Assembly (NCBI RefSeq): GCF_000698555.1
Contig: NZ_JFHE01000004.1
Location: 186,001 to 250,000 of the forward strand
DNA: 64,000 bases
Direction: 5' to 3'
Origin: Caballeronia grimmiae
GTDB taxonomy: Bacteria; Pseudomonadota; Gammaproteobacteria; Burkholderiales; Burkholderiaceae
Shown here in pieces: positions 47,854-56,320 of the stretch (positions are counted from its first letter, which is position 1; the number at the start of each line of letters is the position of its first letter). Both the position numbers and the translations under genes were made by a program. The notes below the pieces were generated by a model. The model did not search any database and was not told the origin of the DNA. It saw nothing but the letters and a program-made list of their open reading frames with translations.

Positions 47854-47868
47854 TGTTACTAAATAACA
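47854..47868. promoter_or_regulatory. candidate RpiR operator TGTTA-N5-TAACA
   Basis: A 15 bp palindrome with one mismatch, 28 bases upstream of the RpiR start and about 100 bases upstream of the deaminase start. It resembles 15 bp sites known for the RpiR-family protein HexR (TGTARTwwwaTTACA type). Confidence 0.45.
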
Positions 47869-47969
47869 ATTCCATCGCCGATGCTACTTTGGGTACCATA
47901 GTGCCGTCAACCGCAGCGTCTTTAAGCATCGACAGAAATGCACCCAAACGCACGATGGAGCAGCAGCAC

Positions 47970-49244
47970 ATGAAAGTTACAAACTATCAGAACGCGACAA
48001 TCGACCCGTTCGGCAAAGGCCTCGGCATGGTGCCGGGCACCGGCATCCAGTTGAAGGATGCGGGCCGTCTGCAATGGAACCTGCTCGACGAAGAGGTGAG
48101 TTTGCCGGCCGCCGTGCTGTACGCGGAACGCATCGAGCACAATCTGAAGTGGATGCAGGCGTTCGTCGGCGAGTACGGCGTAAAGCTCGCGCCGCACGGC
48201 AAGACGACCATGGCGCCGCAACTCTTTCGCCGTCAGCTCGACACCGGTGCGTGGGGCATCACGCTCGCGACGGCGCATCAGGTGCGCGCGGCGTATCGCG
48301 GCGGCGTGCATCGCGTATTGATGGCGAATCAGCTCGTCGGCAAGCGCAACATGGGCATGATCGCGGAGTTGCTGACCGATCCGGACTTCGAGTTCTTTTG
48401 CCTGGTCGATTCAGCCGATGGCGTCGATCAGCTCGGCGCGTTCTTCAGCGATGTCCGCAAGAAACTGAACGTGCTGATCGAGCTTGGCGTGCCGGGCGGG
48501 CGCACCGGCGTGCGCGACGATGCGCAACGCGAAGCCGTGCTCGCGGCAATCGCGCGCTGGCCGGGCACGATCGAACTCGCGGGCGTGGAACTGTACGAAG
48601 GCGTGCTGCAGGATGAGTCGAAAGTGCGCGAGTTCCTGCAGAGCGCCGTCGATATCACGCGCACGCTGAGCGCGGAAGGCCGCATTGCGCGTCAGCCGGC
48701 GATTCTGTCAGGCGCGGGTTCGGCGTGGTACGACGTCGTCGCCGATGAATTCGCGAAGGCCAACAGCGACGCGATCGAAGTCGTGCTGCGCCCCGGCTGC
48801 TATCTGACGCATGACGTCGGCATCTACAAGAAAGCGCAGAACGAAATCTTCGCGCGCAATCCGATTGCGAAGAAGATGGGCCAGGGCCTCAAGCCCGCGC
48901 TGCAATTGTGGGCCTACGTGCAGTCCATTCCGGAACCGGATCGCGCGATCATCGGGCTCGGCAAGCGCGATTCCGCGTTCGACGCGGGCATGCCGGAGCC
49001 GGCGAAGCATTATCGTCCGGGCAACGAGGCGCCGCGCGATGTATCGGCGGACGAAGGCTGGGAAGTGTTCGGCCTGATGGATCAGCACGCGTATCTGCGC
49101 ATCAAGCCGGGCGACGACGTGAAAGTAGGCGACATGATTGCGTTCGACATTTCGCACCCGTGCCTCACGTTCGACAAGTGGCGTCAGGTGCTCGTCGTCG
49201 ACGCGAAGTATCGCGTGACCGAAGTCATCGAGACGTTCTTCTAA
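47970..49244 (+). CDS. PLP-dependent D-amino-acid deaminase/aldolase-like (DSD1 fold)
   Basis: A 424-residue fold-type III PLP enzyme of the D-serine dehydratase/D-threonine aldolase-like group, annotated in relatives as amino acid deaminase. The PLP lysine is probably Lys78 in KLAPHGKTTMAP, and a C-terminal HPC motif in SHPCLTFDKW is the zinc pair found in D-serine dehydratases of the DSD1 type. It should turn a D-amino acid into a keto acid and ammonia through an enamine. The ATG at 47970 has GGAG nine bases upstream, better than the ATG at 47955. It overlaps the marR stop tail-to-tail by four bases. Confidence 0.88.
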   Translation: MKVTNYQNATIDPFGKGLGMVPGTGIQLKDAGRLQWNLLDEEVSLPAAVLYAERIEHNLKWMQAFVGEYGVKLAPHGKTTMAPQLFRRQLDTGAWGITLATAHQVRAAYRGGVHRVLMANQLVGKRNMGMIAELLTDPDFEFFCLVDSADGVDQLGAFFSDVRKKLNVLIELGVPGGRTGVRDDAQREAVLAAIARWPGTIELAGVELYEGVLQDESKVREFLQSAVDITRTLSAEGRIARQPAILSGAGSAWYDVVADEFAKANSDAIEVVLRPGCYLTHDVGIYKKAQNEIFARNPIAKKMGQGLKPALQLWAYVQSIPEPDRAIIGLGKRDSAFDAGMPEPAKHYRPGNEAPRDVSADEGWEVFGLMDQHAYLRIKPGDDVKVGDMIAFDISHPCLTFDKWRQVLVVDAKYRVTEVIETFF

Positions 49245-49705
49245 GCCTTATCTTCGATGCTCGCCGCCGCGTTCGATGCGGCCACGTCCTGAATGCGCGC
49301 TTCGAGCATGTGAAGCGCGCTGGACAGCGCTTCGATTGCGTCGTCGGGCATCGCGGCCATCGTGTCGTGCAGGAACGCGTTGCGGCGCGGCAGACCTTGT
49401 TCCGTCGCCGTGCGGCCCTCGTCCGTCAGCGCGACGTTCGATACGCGATTGTCCCGCGCATCGACGCTGCGCACGACCCACCCGAGCGCCTCGAGCGCCT
49501 TCAACTGGCGCGTCAGCGCGCCCGGATCGACGCGCAGTCGCTCGACCAGCATCTTCTGCGACACCACGCCGGCGTGCTCGTGCAGCGCGAGGAGGATTCG
49601 CCAGCGCGGCATCGGCTGACCCACCGCCGACTCGAACGCCGACATGAACGCGCGATACGTGCGCCCAAACTGTTGCACCACGGCGATACGATCCTGTTCG
49701 TTCAT
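49241..49705 (-). CDS. MarR-family regulator
   Basis: A 154-residue winged-helix MarR protein. The conserved core is VSQKMLVERLRVDPGALTRQ followed by DARDNRVSNVALTDEG, containing the wing DxRxxR. It is downstream of, and co-transcribed with, a 14-helix MFS efflux gene (20 bases apart), so it probably represses that pump and itself in response to a small aromatic or drug-like ligand. The ATG at 49705 has GGAAGG upstream; an alternative start at 49729 would overlap the pump gene. The operator candidate lies at 51339-51352. Confidence 0.87.
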   Translation of the reverse strand: MNEQDRIAVVQQFGRTYRAFMSAFESAVGQPMPRWRILLALHEHAGVVSQKMLVERLRVDPGALTRQLKALEALGWVVRSVDARDNRVSNVALTDEGRTATEQGLPRRNAFLHDTMAAMPDDAIEALSSALHMLEARIQDVAASNAAASIEDKA

Positions 49706-49725
49706 GCTCGTACCTTCCTCGATCT

Positions 49726-51321
49726 TCATTCGGCGAGAATGACCGGTTCTTGCGGCCCTTTCAAGCGCACCGGCGGCACGCGGCGCGATTGCCACACGGA
49801 CAGCACCGCGACCACCGCCGCCACCGCGAGACCGATGTGGATCGCCGCGACGAGCGCCTCGCGCGCCGCTTCGAGCAGCATCGCGCCGTCATGGCCGGCT
49901 GCCGTCAGTTGAGCGAGCACGGTGCGCTGACCATCGAGATTGATGAGAATTTGCGGATCGGACAGATCGGCGAGCCACTGCGTCGCGCGATCCTTTGCAA
50001 GCGCAAGCTCGACACCGCTCGCATACAGATGACTCACGAGCGTGCCGGTCAGCGCCGTGCCGATCATCCCGCCGATCATGCGCAGCGATTGCAACAGCGC
50101 CGTCGCAATGCCGAGATGCTGGCGCCCCGCGGTCTGCTGCGCGAATACGGTGAGATTCGGCATGACAAAGCCGAGCCCGAGGCCGCCGAGCAGCATGAAG
50201 ACGAGGAGCAGCGCGCGAGGCATCGCGTGCGTAGCCACGACCACGCCGAGGCACGACACGACGAGCAGGCTGAAGCCGATGTAAAGCATCGGATTCGCAT
50301 TCGACAGCCGCGTCACGATGCGCCCGTTCAGAATACTGCCGATCGTGATGAACACGACGAGCGGCGTAATCATCAGGCCCGCGTCCTTCGGCGACATGCC
50401 GAATCCACCCTGAAACAGCAGCGGCGCGTAGAAGAGCAGCGAAAACATGGTGAAGCCGCCCATCACCGCGAGCGTGAACAGCGCGGCGAGGCTCGGGTTA
50501 CGGAACATCTCGACCGGCAGGATGGCGTAGCTGCACCGCGTTTCCCATTTCCACAGCGCGTACGCCGCCACCACGCTTGCTGCGAGCAGGGACAGCGTTT
50601 CGACGCCGAGGCCGTGTTTCGGCAGCAATTCGACGAACAGTTGCAACGCGCCGAGCGCCACGGCGATCAACACCGCGCCGGGCCAGTCGAGCCGCATCTT
50701 TCCTTCGTGCGCCACATGCCGGAGATGCGGAAGAAAACGCCACACGAAGAACAGCGACAGCACGCCTACCGGCAAATTGACGTAGAAGACGGAGCGCCAG
50801 CCGGTGTACTGCGTGAGGAAACCGCCGAGCGACGGCCCGACGGCATTCGCGATGCCGAAAGCCGAACTCATCAGCACTTGCCAGCGCAGGCGCACGACAT
50901 TGTCCGGAAAGAGATCGGCGATGCACGCGAACGCAGTGCCGACCAGCATCCCCCCGCCGATACCCTGCAAGCCGCGCGCGAGCACGAGGAACATCATGCT
51001 GTTGGCGAGCCCGCAGAACACGGACGCAACCGTGAACACGACGATCGACGCGATCACGAACGGCTTGCGGCCGTAGTAATCGCCGAGCCGCCCGAAGATC
51101 GGCACGGTGATGACGGATGTCAGAAGATAGGAGGTAGCGACCCACGCGTAGAGGTCGAAGCCCCTAAGCTCGGCGACGATGGTCGGCAGCGCAGTGCCGA
51201 CGACCGTCTGGTCGAGCGCGACGAGCATCGTGACGAATGAGATGCCGAGCATCGCCATGAGCGATTCGCGGAACGGCAAAACTTGCCCGCTCGAATGATG
51301 CGCGGCTGTATGAACGGCCAT
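49726..51321 (-). CDS. MFS drug efflux transporter, DHA2 (EmrB/QacA) type
   Basis: A 531-residue inner-membrane exporter with about fourteen hydrophobic segments, as in the EmrB/QacA group. The motifs LDQTVVGTALPTIVAEL (helix 1), GRLGDYYGRKP (motif A) and the motif C region GIANAVGPSLGG are intact. It probably exports lipophilic compounds with protons. No EmrA-like adaptor is adjacent. The start is uncertain: the ATG at 51321 gives MAVHTAAHHSSG, while another at 51366 lies upstream of the palindrome. It is followed by the marR gene. Confidence 0.9.
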   Translation of the reverse strand: MAVHTAAHHSSGQVLPFRESLMAMLGISFVTMLVALDQTVVGTALPTIVAELRGFDLYAWVATSYLLTSVITVPIFGRLGDYYGRKPFVIASIVVFTVASVFCGLANSMMFLVLARGLQGIGGGMLVGTAFACIADLFPDNVVRLRWQVLMSSAFGIANAVGPSLGGFLTQYTGWRSVFYVNLPVGVLSLFFVWRFLPHLRHVAHEGKMRLDWPGAVLIAVALGALQLFVELLPKHGLGVETLSLLAASVVAAYALWKWETRCSYAILPVEMFRNPSLAALFTLAVMGGFTMFSLLFYAPLLFQGGFGMSPKDAGLMITPLVVFITIGSILNGRIVTRLSNANPMLYIGFSLLVVSCLGVVVATHAMPRALLLVFMLLGGLGLGFVMPNLTVFAQQTAGRQHLGIATALLQSLRMIGGMIGTALTGTLVSHLYASGVELALAKDRATQWLADLSDPQILINLDGQRTVLAQLTAAGHDGAMLLEAAREALVAAIHIGLAVAAVVAVLSVWQSRRVPPVRLKGPQEPVILAE

Positions 51322-51338
51322 TTTTTGCAAGCGCAATT

Positions 51339-51352
51339 GTTGACTAGTCAAC
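51339..51352. promoter_or_regulatory. candidate MarR operator GTTGACTAGTCAAC
   Basis: A perfect 14 bp palindrome 18-31 bases upstream of the efflux gene start and in the divergent promoter region toward the EcsC gene. Perfect symmetric TTGACTAGTCAA-type sites are typical MarR-family operators, so the MarR protein encoded downstream is the likely binder. Confidence 0.55.
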
Positions 51353-51427
51353 GGAAAGTGAATCATAGCACGCTGTTGCGCTCTAAGCTGCGTGGTCAAC
51401 TTCTCATTTCTATACAAGAAACATCGC

Positions 51428-52276
51428 ATGGAACCGACGCCGATCATCACATCGCCGCTTACGGCCGAGGACTTCGCCGCCCTCTCCCGCGCCAAGGAAG
51501 CACTCGAAAGTCCGTCGCTGACGATGAAGCTCGCGAGCGTCATCGGCGCGCCGATCGAAAAACTCATGGGCCGCCTGCCCAACGCGGCTCAGGAAAAAAT
51601 CGACGAGGCGACGCAGCTCGCACTCAAGAAATGCCTGCAGATCGCGCTGCGCACGCTGGGCAAGGGCGCGTCGGCCGGTTCGCTGCTCGCGCCGCCGCCC
51701 GACAAACCGAGCAACCTGCTCCACAAGCTCGCCGTCGCGACGACCGGCGCGGCGGGCGGCGCGTTCGGGCTGTTCGCGTTGCCGGTGGAGTTGCCGGTCA
51801 CGACGACGCTGATGTTCCGCTCGATCTGCGACATTGCGCGAAGCGAAGGCGAAGACGTGCATCGTGTGGACACGCAGTTGCAATGCCTGATGGTGCTCGG
51901 CATGGGCGGCACGCGAAAGGACGACGACAACGCCGATCTCGGCTATTTCATCGTGCGCGGGGCGCTCGCGCAGTCCGTATCGCGCGCAACGACCGAGATT
52001 TCGGCGAAGGGGCTGGCGGGGCACGGTTCCACCGCGCTGCTCAAATTCCTGCAGACGATCGCATCGCGTTTCTCGGTGCAGGTCAGCGAGCAGGTCGCCG
52101 CGAAGTCCGTTCCGGCGATCGGCGCGGTGCTCGGCGCGATGGTGAACACCGTTTTCATCGACCACTTTCAGCAGATGGCGCACGGACACTTCACCGTTCG
52201 GCGGCTCGAGCGCCAGTATGGGACGGCGGCGGTCGAGCGCGCGTATCAGACCATCGAAGTCATGGGCGGGCGGTGA
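51428..52276 (+). CDS. EcsC-family protein
   Basis: A 282-residue protein of the EcsC family, named after a B. subtilis transporter-associated protein of unclear role. The body is Ala/Gly-rich with KLAVATTGAAGGAFGLFALPVELPV (too long to be fully shown here; the hydrophobic part is about residues 97-125), DIARSEGEDV and a C-terminal GAMVNTVFIDHFQQMA. It may be membrane-associated. The ATG at 51428 is the conserved start. It is divergent from the efflux gene, and its last 31 bases overlap the convergent esterase gene. Confidence 0.87.
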   Translation: MEPTPIITSPLTAEDFAALSRAKEALESPSLTMKLASVIGAPIEKLMGRLPNAAQEKIDEATQLALKKCLQIALRTLGKGASAGSLLAPPPDKPSNLLHKLAVATTGAAGGAFGLFALPVELPVTTTLMFRSICDIARSEGEDVHRVDTQLQCLMVLGMGGTRKDDDNADLGYFIVRGALAQSVSRATTEISAKGLAGHGSTALLKFLQTIASRFSVQVSEQVAAKSVPAIGAVLGAMVNTVFIDHFQQMAHGHFTVRRLERQYGTAAVERAYQTIEVMGGR

Positions 52277-53169
52277 GTGCGCGCGGATGCCGATGTCACT
52301 GCGTCGATGAACTGGGCCGCCTGTGACAACGCCTCGCGCGCTTCGGGCATGAAAGGCGCCCATATCTGGAAGATGTGCGGCACGCCGCGCCAGATTCGAA
52401 GATCGACGCGTACGCCCGCGGTGCGCGCTTTGTCCGCGACGCGCGTCGAGTCGTCGAGCAGGAGTTCTGTATCGGCGGCGTGGATCATCAGCGGCGGCAA
52501 GCCTTCGAACTTGCCGAACAGCGGAGAGGCGTAGGGGTGCCTTGCGTCGGCATCGCCCAGATATTGCGCTGCAACTTTCGGGAACACCGCCGCATGGAAC
52601 ATGGGATCGCGGCCCTCGTTCGTCCGCATCGATGCGCCGCTGCACGTCAGGTCCGTCCACGGTGAGAACAGCACGGCGCCGGCCGGCAGGGCATCGCCGG
52701 CATCGCGCAGGGCGAGCAGTGTCGCGAGCGCGAGGCCGCCGCCGGCTGAATCGCCCGCGATGACGATCGATGGCTGCGCAACGCCATTCGCGATCAGGGC
52801 TCGGTAAGCGGCGACGGCGTCATCGACTGCCGCCGGAAAGCGATGTTCGGGCGCGAGGCGGTAATCGAGCGAAAAGACGTTCGCGTGCGCGCGCATGGCA
52901 AGGCCGAAGCTGATCGCGCGGTGGCTCTGCGGCGAGCAGAAGTAATAGCCGCCGCCGTGCAGATAGAGAATCGTGCTGCGCGGTTCGGCTGTACGGAGCC
53001 ATTCGCCGTCGGCGCATATCTCCAGATGGTGGCTCTTGGGCACGCCCGGCGACCATATTCGCCGCGATGTGTACACCCGCGCGCGATCGACGTCGAGCGT
53101 CGGTCTGGCCGTCTCAGGACGCATGCGGCGCCGCACCGCCCAGCACGCCAGCGCACTTTGCCAGCTCAT
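52246..53169 (-). CDS. alpha/beta hydrolase, HSL-type esterase
   Basis: A 307-residue esterase/lipase of the hormone-sensitive lipase family; it should cleave short-chain esters in the cytosol. The oxyanion loop HGGGYYF (about residue 71), the nucleophile elbow GDSAGGGLA (Ser near residue 140), and a catalytic histidine in GVPHIFQIW are present. It starts one base after the CHRD gene stop, so the two are co-transcribed. Its 3' end overlaps the EcsC gene. Confidence 0.92.
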   Translation of the reverse strand: MSWQSALACWAVRRRMRPETARPTLDVDRARVYTSRRIWSPGVPKSHHLEICADGEWLRTAEPRSTILYLHGGGYYFCSPQSHRAISFGLAMRAHANVFSLDYRLAPEHRFPAAVDDAVAAYRALIANGVAQPSIVIAGDSAGGGLALATLLALRDAGDALPAGAVLFSPWTDLTCSGASMRTNEGRDPMFHAAVFPKVAAQYLGDADARHPYASPLFGKFEGLPPLMIHAADTELLLDDSTRVADKARTAGVRVDLRIWRGVPHIFQIWAPFMPEAREALSQAAQFIDAVTSASARTHRPPMTSMV

Positions 53170-53170
53170 C

Positions 53171-53617
53171 TCAGTTCAACGGCATCACCTGACCGCGAAG
53201 CTCGCCGGTTGGGTTTTCCTGTGTGTGAATGTTGAAGTACCACTGGCCCGCCATCAGATCGGTTACCTGCGGCTCGGTGAGTGTCGCCTGCCCTTTCATC
53301 GGGCTGGACAATGCGCGTTTATCGACCGGCACCTGCACTTTGGCGTTCTGGCCGACCGGCGCGGGGCCGTGGAAATGAGCCATCGTGACCGGCCCGGATA
53401 GCTCGGCGTAGGTGGCGGTCCAGGTGAGTTGGCGGGTCTGCGTGTCGAATGTGGCGTCGAGCAAGCCGTGGCCTTTGCTCACGCGCGGCGGGACTTCGCT
53501 CGAAGGCTGAAGGTTCGCTTTTAGGGCGACGACATCGGCATGCGCGACGGCCGATGCCGTCAGCGCCAGAACGATGGCTGCGGTCCGAAGGAAATGTAGC
53601 CTGCATGTCGAGAGCAT
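53171..53617 (-). CDS. exported CHRD-domain protein
   Basis: A 148-residue protein with a signal peptide (hydrophobic residues about 11-24, likely cut after AHA) and a CHRD domain. The conserved elements are LQPSSEVPP, then YAELSGPVTMAHFHGP, and the terminal YFNIHTQENPTGELRGQV. CHRD domains occur in exported bacterial proteins and animal chordin, with no established bacterial function. The likely location is periplasmic or surface. It precedes the esterase gene by one base. Confidence 0.9.
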   Translation of the reverse strand: MLSTCRLHFLRTAAIVLALTASAVAHADVVALKANLQPSSEVPPRVSKGHGLLDATFDTQTRQLTWTATYAELSGPVTMAHFHGPAPVGQNAKVQVPVDKRALSSPMKGQATLTEPQVTDLMAGQWYFNIHTQENPTGELRGQVMPLN

Positions 53618-53701
53618 TTTTCATCCTCCGTTTCTTTGCGCCGGACGCGCGGATGCGGGCGTCGGCTGCATCGTCATGGTAGTGCATCCGGATAAACGCA
53701 A

Positions 53702-53725
53702 AAAGGGCGCCTCGCGGCGCCCTTT
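53702..53725 (-). terminator. rho-independent terminator of the porin gene
   Basis: A perfect 10 bp stem (53702-53711 with 53716-53725) with loop TCGC. On the minus strand it ends in five T. It is placed 43 bases after the porin stop. Confidence 0.9.
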
Positions 53726-53767
53726 CCTTGCTACTTAACTACAGAACTGCGTACTGCTCAGCCCGCT

Positions 53768-54913
53768 TTAGAAGCGGTGACGGATACCCGTCGTCACGAG
53801 AACCTGACGGCTGCTCGAAGACAGCGGCGCGCCGCTGATGCCGGCGTACGGATTCACGCGCTCGTCCGGGCTGCTAGCGATCTGGACAACGCCTTCAGCA
53901 TAGATGTCCGTGCGCTTCGACAGTGCGTAGTCCGTCTGCAGACCGAACTGGTGGTAGCGTGCACGGCCCGTCGCGCCGTCGAAGCTCAGCTTACGGTTCG
54001 TGAAGGTATAGGCGGCACCCAGGGAAAGCGCCGGGGTCAGCGCGTAGCGGCCGTTGACTTCGTAGTTGTTGACGATGTCGGAGTACGGGTCGTACGAGTT
54101 GTTGTCTTCACGCGTCTGAGTCCACAGCAAACCGAACGTCATCGCGCCGGCCGAGAAGCTGCCCCCTGCGCCGAATACGCGCATACGCTCGGTGCGCTGA
54201 ACAGCAGCAACAGCAGGCGATGTAACCACGCCTTCAGTGATCGCACCGGTGCTGTTCGCGTTGAAGCCGTTCGCTTGCGTATAGGCTGCACCGAGCTTGA
54301 ACGGACCATTCGCATAGCCAGCGCCCAAGCTATATGCACGGTTGTTCGCGAAGCCGCCTGCGGCGTTCGAGAAGGCGTACGCGCCGGCGAACGACAGACC
54401 AGCGTAGTTCGCGCTCACGAACTTGACAGAATTGTTGACGCGGAAAGCATTGCCGTCCAGGTTGTCCATATCACCCGGATGAGCGAAGTACGTGCCGCCC
54501 CACGATCCCGTTGCGCTCACCGGACCGAGGTAGTCAGCGACGGCGTCCGTTTGGCGACCGAGCGTCAGCGTGCCAGCCTGCGTCGACAGACCGACGTACG
54601 CTTGACGGGTGAATTGACGGCTATCCACCGAACTGCCGTTGGAAACGTCGAAGCCGTTCTCCAACGTGAAGATAGCAGCCATGCCGCCGCCGAGATCTTC
54701 CTTGCCACGCAGGCCCCAACGGCTCATCTGGACGTTGCCGCCCGTCACGCCCCAGGAGTTCGTCTTGTAGTAATCGGCGCTAGCCGGAGCCTGCACATTA
54801 TTCACATACGTGAAGCCGGCATCGACCAGACCATACAGCGTAACGCTGCTCTGCGCGCTCGCGGCAGTTGCGAACGATGCGGCGACGGCCGCTACAATCA
54901 GAGTCTTTTTCAT
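53768..54913 (-). CDS. outer-membrane porin, OmpC/Porin_4 type
   Basis: A 381-residue general diffusion porin forming a 16-strand beta barrel trimer. A signal peptide begins MKKTLIVAAVAASFATAASA, so the mature protein starts at QSSVTLYGLVDAG, the family start. GGMAAIFTLENGFDV, AYVGLSTQAGTLTLGRQTDA and the C-terminal phenylalanine (GIRHRF) needed for Bam recognition are present. The ATG at 54913 has AGGA upstream and a 14 bp palindrome in its leader. It is divergent from the LysR gene at 55352. Confidence 0.96.
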   Translation of the reverse strand: MKKTLIVAAVAASFATAASAQSSVTLYGLVDAGFTYVNNVQAPASADYYKTNSWGVTGGNVQMSRWGLRGKEDLGGGMAAIFTLENGFDVSNGSSVDSRQFTRQAYVGLSTQAGTLTLGRQTDAVADYLGPVSATGSWGGTYFAHPGDMDNLDGNAFRVNNSVKFVSANYAGLSFAGAYAFSNAAGGFANNRAYSLGAGYANGPFKLGAAYTQANGFNANSTGAITEGVVTSPAVAAVQRTERMRVFGAGGSFSAGAMTFGLLWTQTREDNNSYDPYSDIVNNYEVNGRYALTPALSLGAAYTFTNRKLSFDGATGRARYHQFGLQTDYALSKRTDIYAEGVVQIASSPDERVNPYAGISGAPLSSSSRQVLVTTGIRHRF

Positions 54914-55351
54914 GTGTGTTCCTTTGGAAGAGTCATATGACTCGATAGGGTTGCTCGCGGCGTCTCGGCATGTTCGGGACCACATCCCGCCGTATGCCAT
55001 CCACCGATATTCGGCAGCCCAAAGTGTATGGCTCCCCTTTTTGCCGCCACCACCCCAAAGGAACACAAAAATCTTTTCGAACAATTCGAAAAATCGAATT
55101 TCAATATGAGTTAACGCTTAGGCATCTTGCACTTACCGCAGTACCAAAATGTTGCCGCAACCAGTCTTATTCCCCCTTAGTTGCGGACACGCGACAGTGG
55201 TCTCATAGCCACATGCTGCAATAGTCAGAGTCCTCCGATTACGTTGTCCTTCACACCCGCATAACATCGCGCACGCGAAAGCGGCGCTTATCTTCCGCTC
55301 GCTCCGATCAAGGAAACAAGCACCTGTCCATCGCTCGAGGTTTTCCGCGTC
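54914..55351. other. 438 bp divergent gap between porin and LysR genes
   Basis: AT-richer than the surrounding genes. It should hold the promoters of both genes. The only clear element is the palindrome at 54930-54943 in the porin leader; no small gene can be supported. Confidence 0.5.
54930..54943. promoter_or_regulatory. perfect palindrome GAGTCATATGACTC in porin leader
   Basis: A perfect 14 bp palindrome, 17-30 bases upstream of the porin ATG and adjacent to the AGGA ribosome binding site. It could be a protein-binding site or a small RNA hairpin that affects translation. Confidence 0.4.
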
Positions 55352-56287
55352 ATGAATCAGCTCCAGGCGATGCGCGTCTTTCTCAAAGTCTCCGAAACCG
55401 AATCCTTCGGTCGCGCGGCTGCGGCGCTCGACCTCTCGAACGCGGTCGTCACTCGCTACGTCTCACTGCTCGAAACTCACCTGAACACGCGCCTGCTGAA
55501 TCGCACCACGCGCAGCGTGTCGCTGACCGAAGCCGGACGAGCCTATGCCGACGGCTGTCGCGCAGTGATCGAACAGGTCGAGACAATCGAGGCAACAGTG
55601 GCGAACAGTTCTATCGATCCGTCCGGATCACTCAAGCTCGTTGCGTCCGCTTCGTTTTCGTTGTTCGAATTGACGCCGATGCTGCGCGCGTTTCGCGATC
55701 GCTATCCGAGCGTCAAACTGCGCCTCACGCTGTTGCATCGCCCGGTCGATCTCGTCGATGAAGGTTTCGATGCCGGCATCGTCGTGCCGCATCTCGTGAA
55801 CAGCGGCACGCTCATCAACCGCCCGTTGTTCAAGGTGGCGGCGGCGCTCGTTGCATCGCCGGAATATTTGCAAAGGCGCGGCATGCCCACGCGGCCCGCC
55901 ATGTTGACGAAGCACGAGTTCCTCGCTCCATCGACGGACATTCACGGTTCAACGTGGACGTTCAGCGGATTGTCAGGAGTCCACGAAGACGTATCGCTCG
56001 ATCCGGCGTACATGGTGAACAGTTCGCCGATGCTGCGCCAGGCGGCGGTGTCGGGGATGGGAATCGCCGTGCTGCCGGAAAGCTACGTCGCGCAAGACAT
56101 CGAAACGGGCGCGCTCGTGCGCGTCTTGCCGGACTATTCGATCAAGGACGCGGACAAGCAGGTGTCCATCGTCTATCCCGGCCGACGGTATGTCTCCGCG
56201 AAGACGCGCTCCTTCGTGGACTTCGCGCTCGCGTATTTCCGCGATCGCGCGCCCGCCGAAGCGGGCCTCGTCGCGGCTTCGGACTGA
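55352..56287 (+). CDS. LysR-family regulator
   Basis: A 311-residue LysR-type regulator. The helix-turn-helix domain starts at MNQLQAMRVFLKVSETESFG, with AAALDLSNAVVTRYVSLLE and TRLLNRTTRSVSLTEAG following. The effector-binding domain fills residues 90-300. It belongs to the group that often controls drug, aromatic or porin genes, but the target is unknown. The divergent porin gene is the nearest candidate. The ATG at 55352 is the conserved family start. Confidence 0.9.
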   Translation: MNQLQAMRVFLKVSETESFGRAAAALDLSNAVVTRYVSLLETHLNTRLLNRTTRSVSLTEAGRAYADGCRAVIEQVETIEATVANSSIDPSGSLKLVASASFSLFELTPMLRAFRDRYPSVKLRLTLLHRPVDLVDEGFDAGIVVPHLVNSGTLINRPLFKVAAALVASPEYLQRRGMPTRPAMLTKHEFLAPSTDIHGSTWTFSGLSGVHEDVSLDPAYMVNSSPMLRQAAVSGMGIAVLPESYVAQDIETGALVRVLPDYSIKDADKQVSIVYPGRRYVSAKTRSFVDFALAYFRDRAPAEAGLVAASD

Positions 56288-56320
56288 ACCCTGAACAGCG
56301 CGCAGTGAGCTTGCGTCGCG

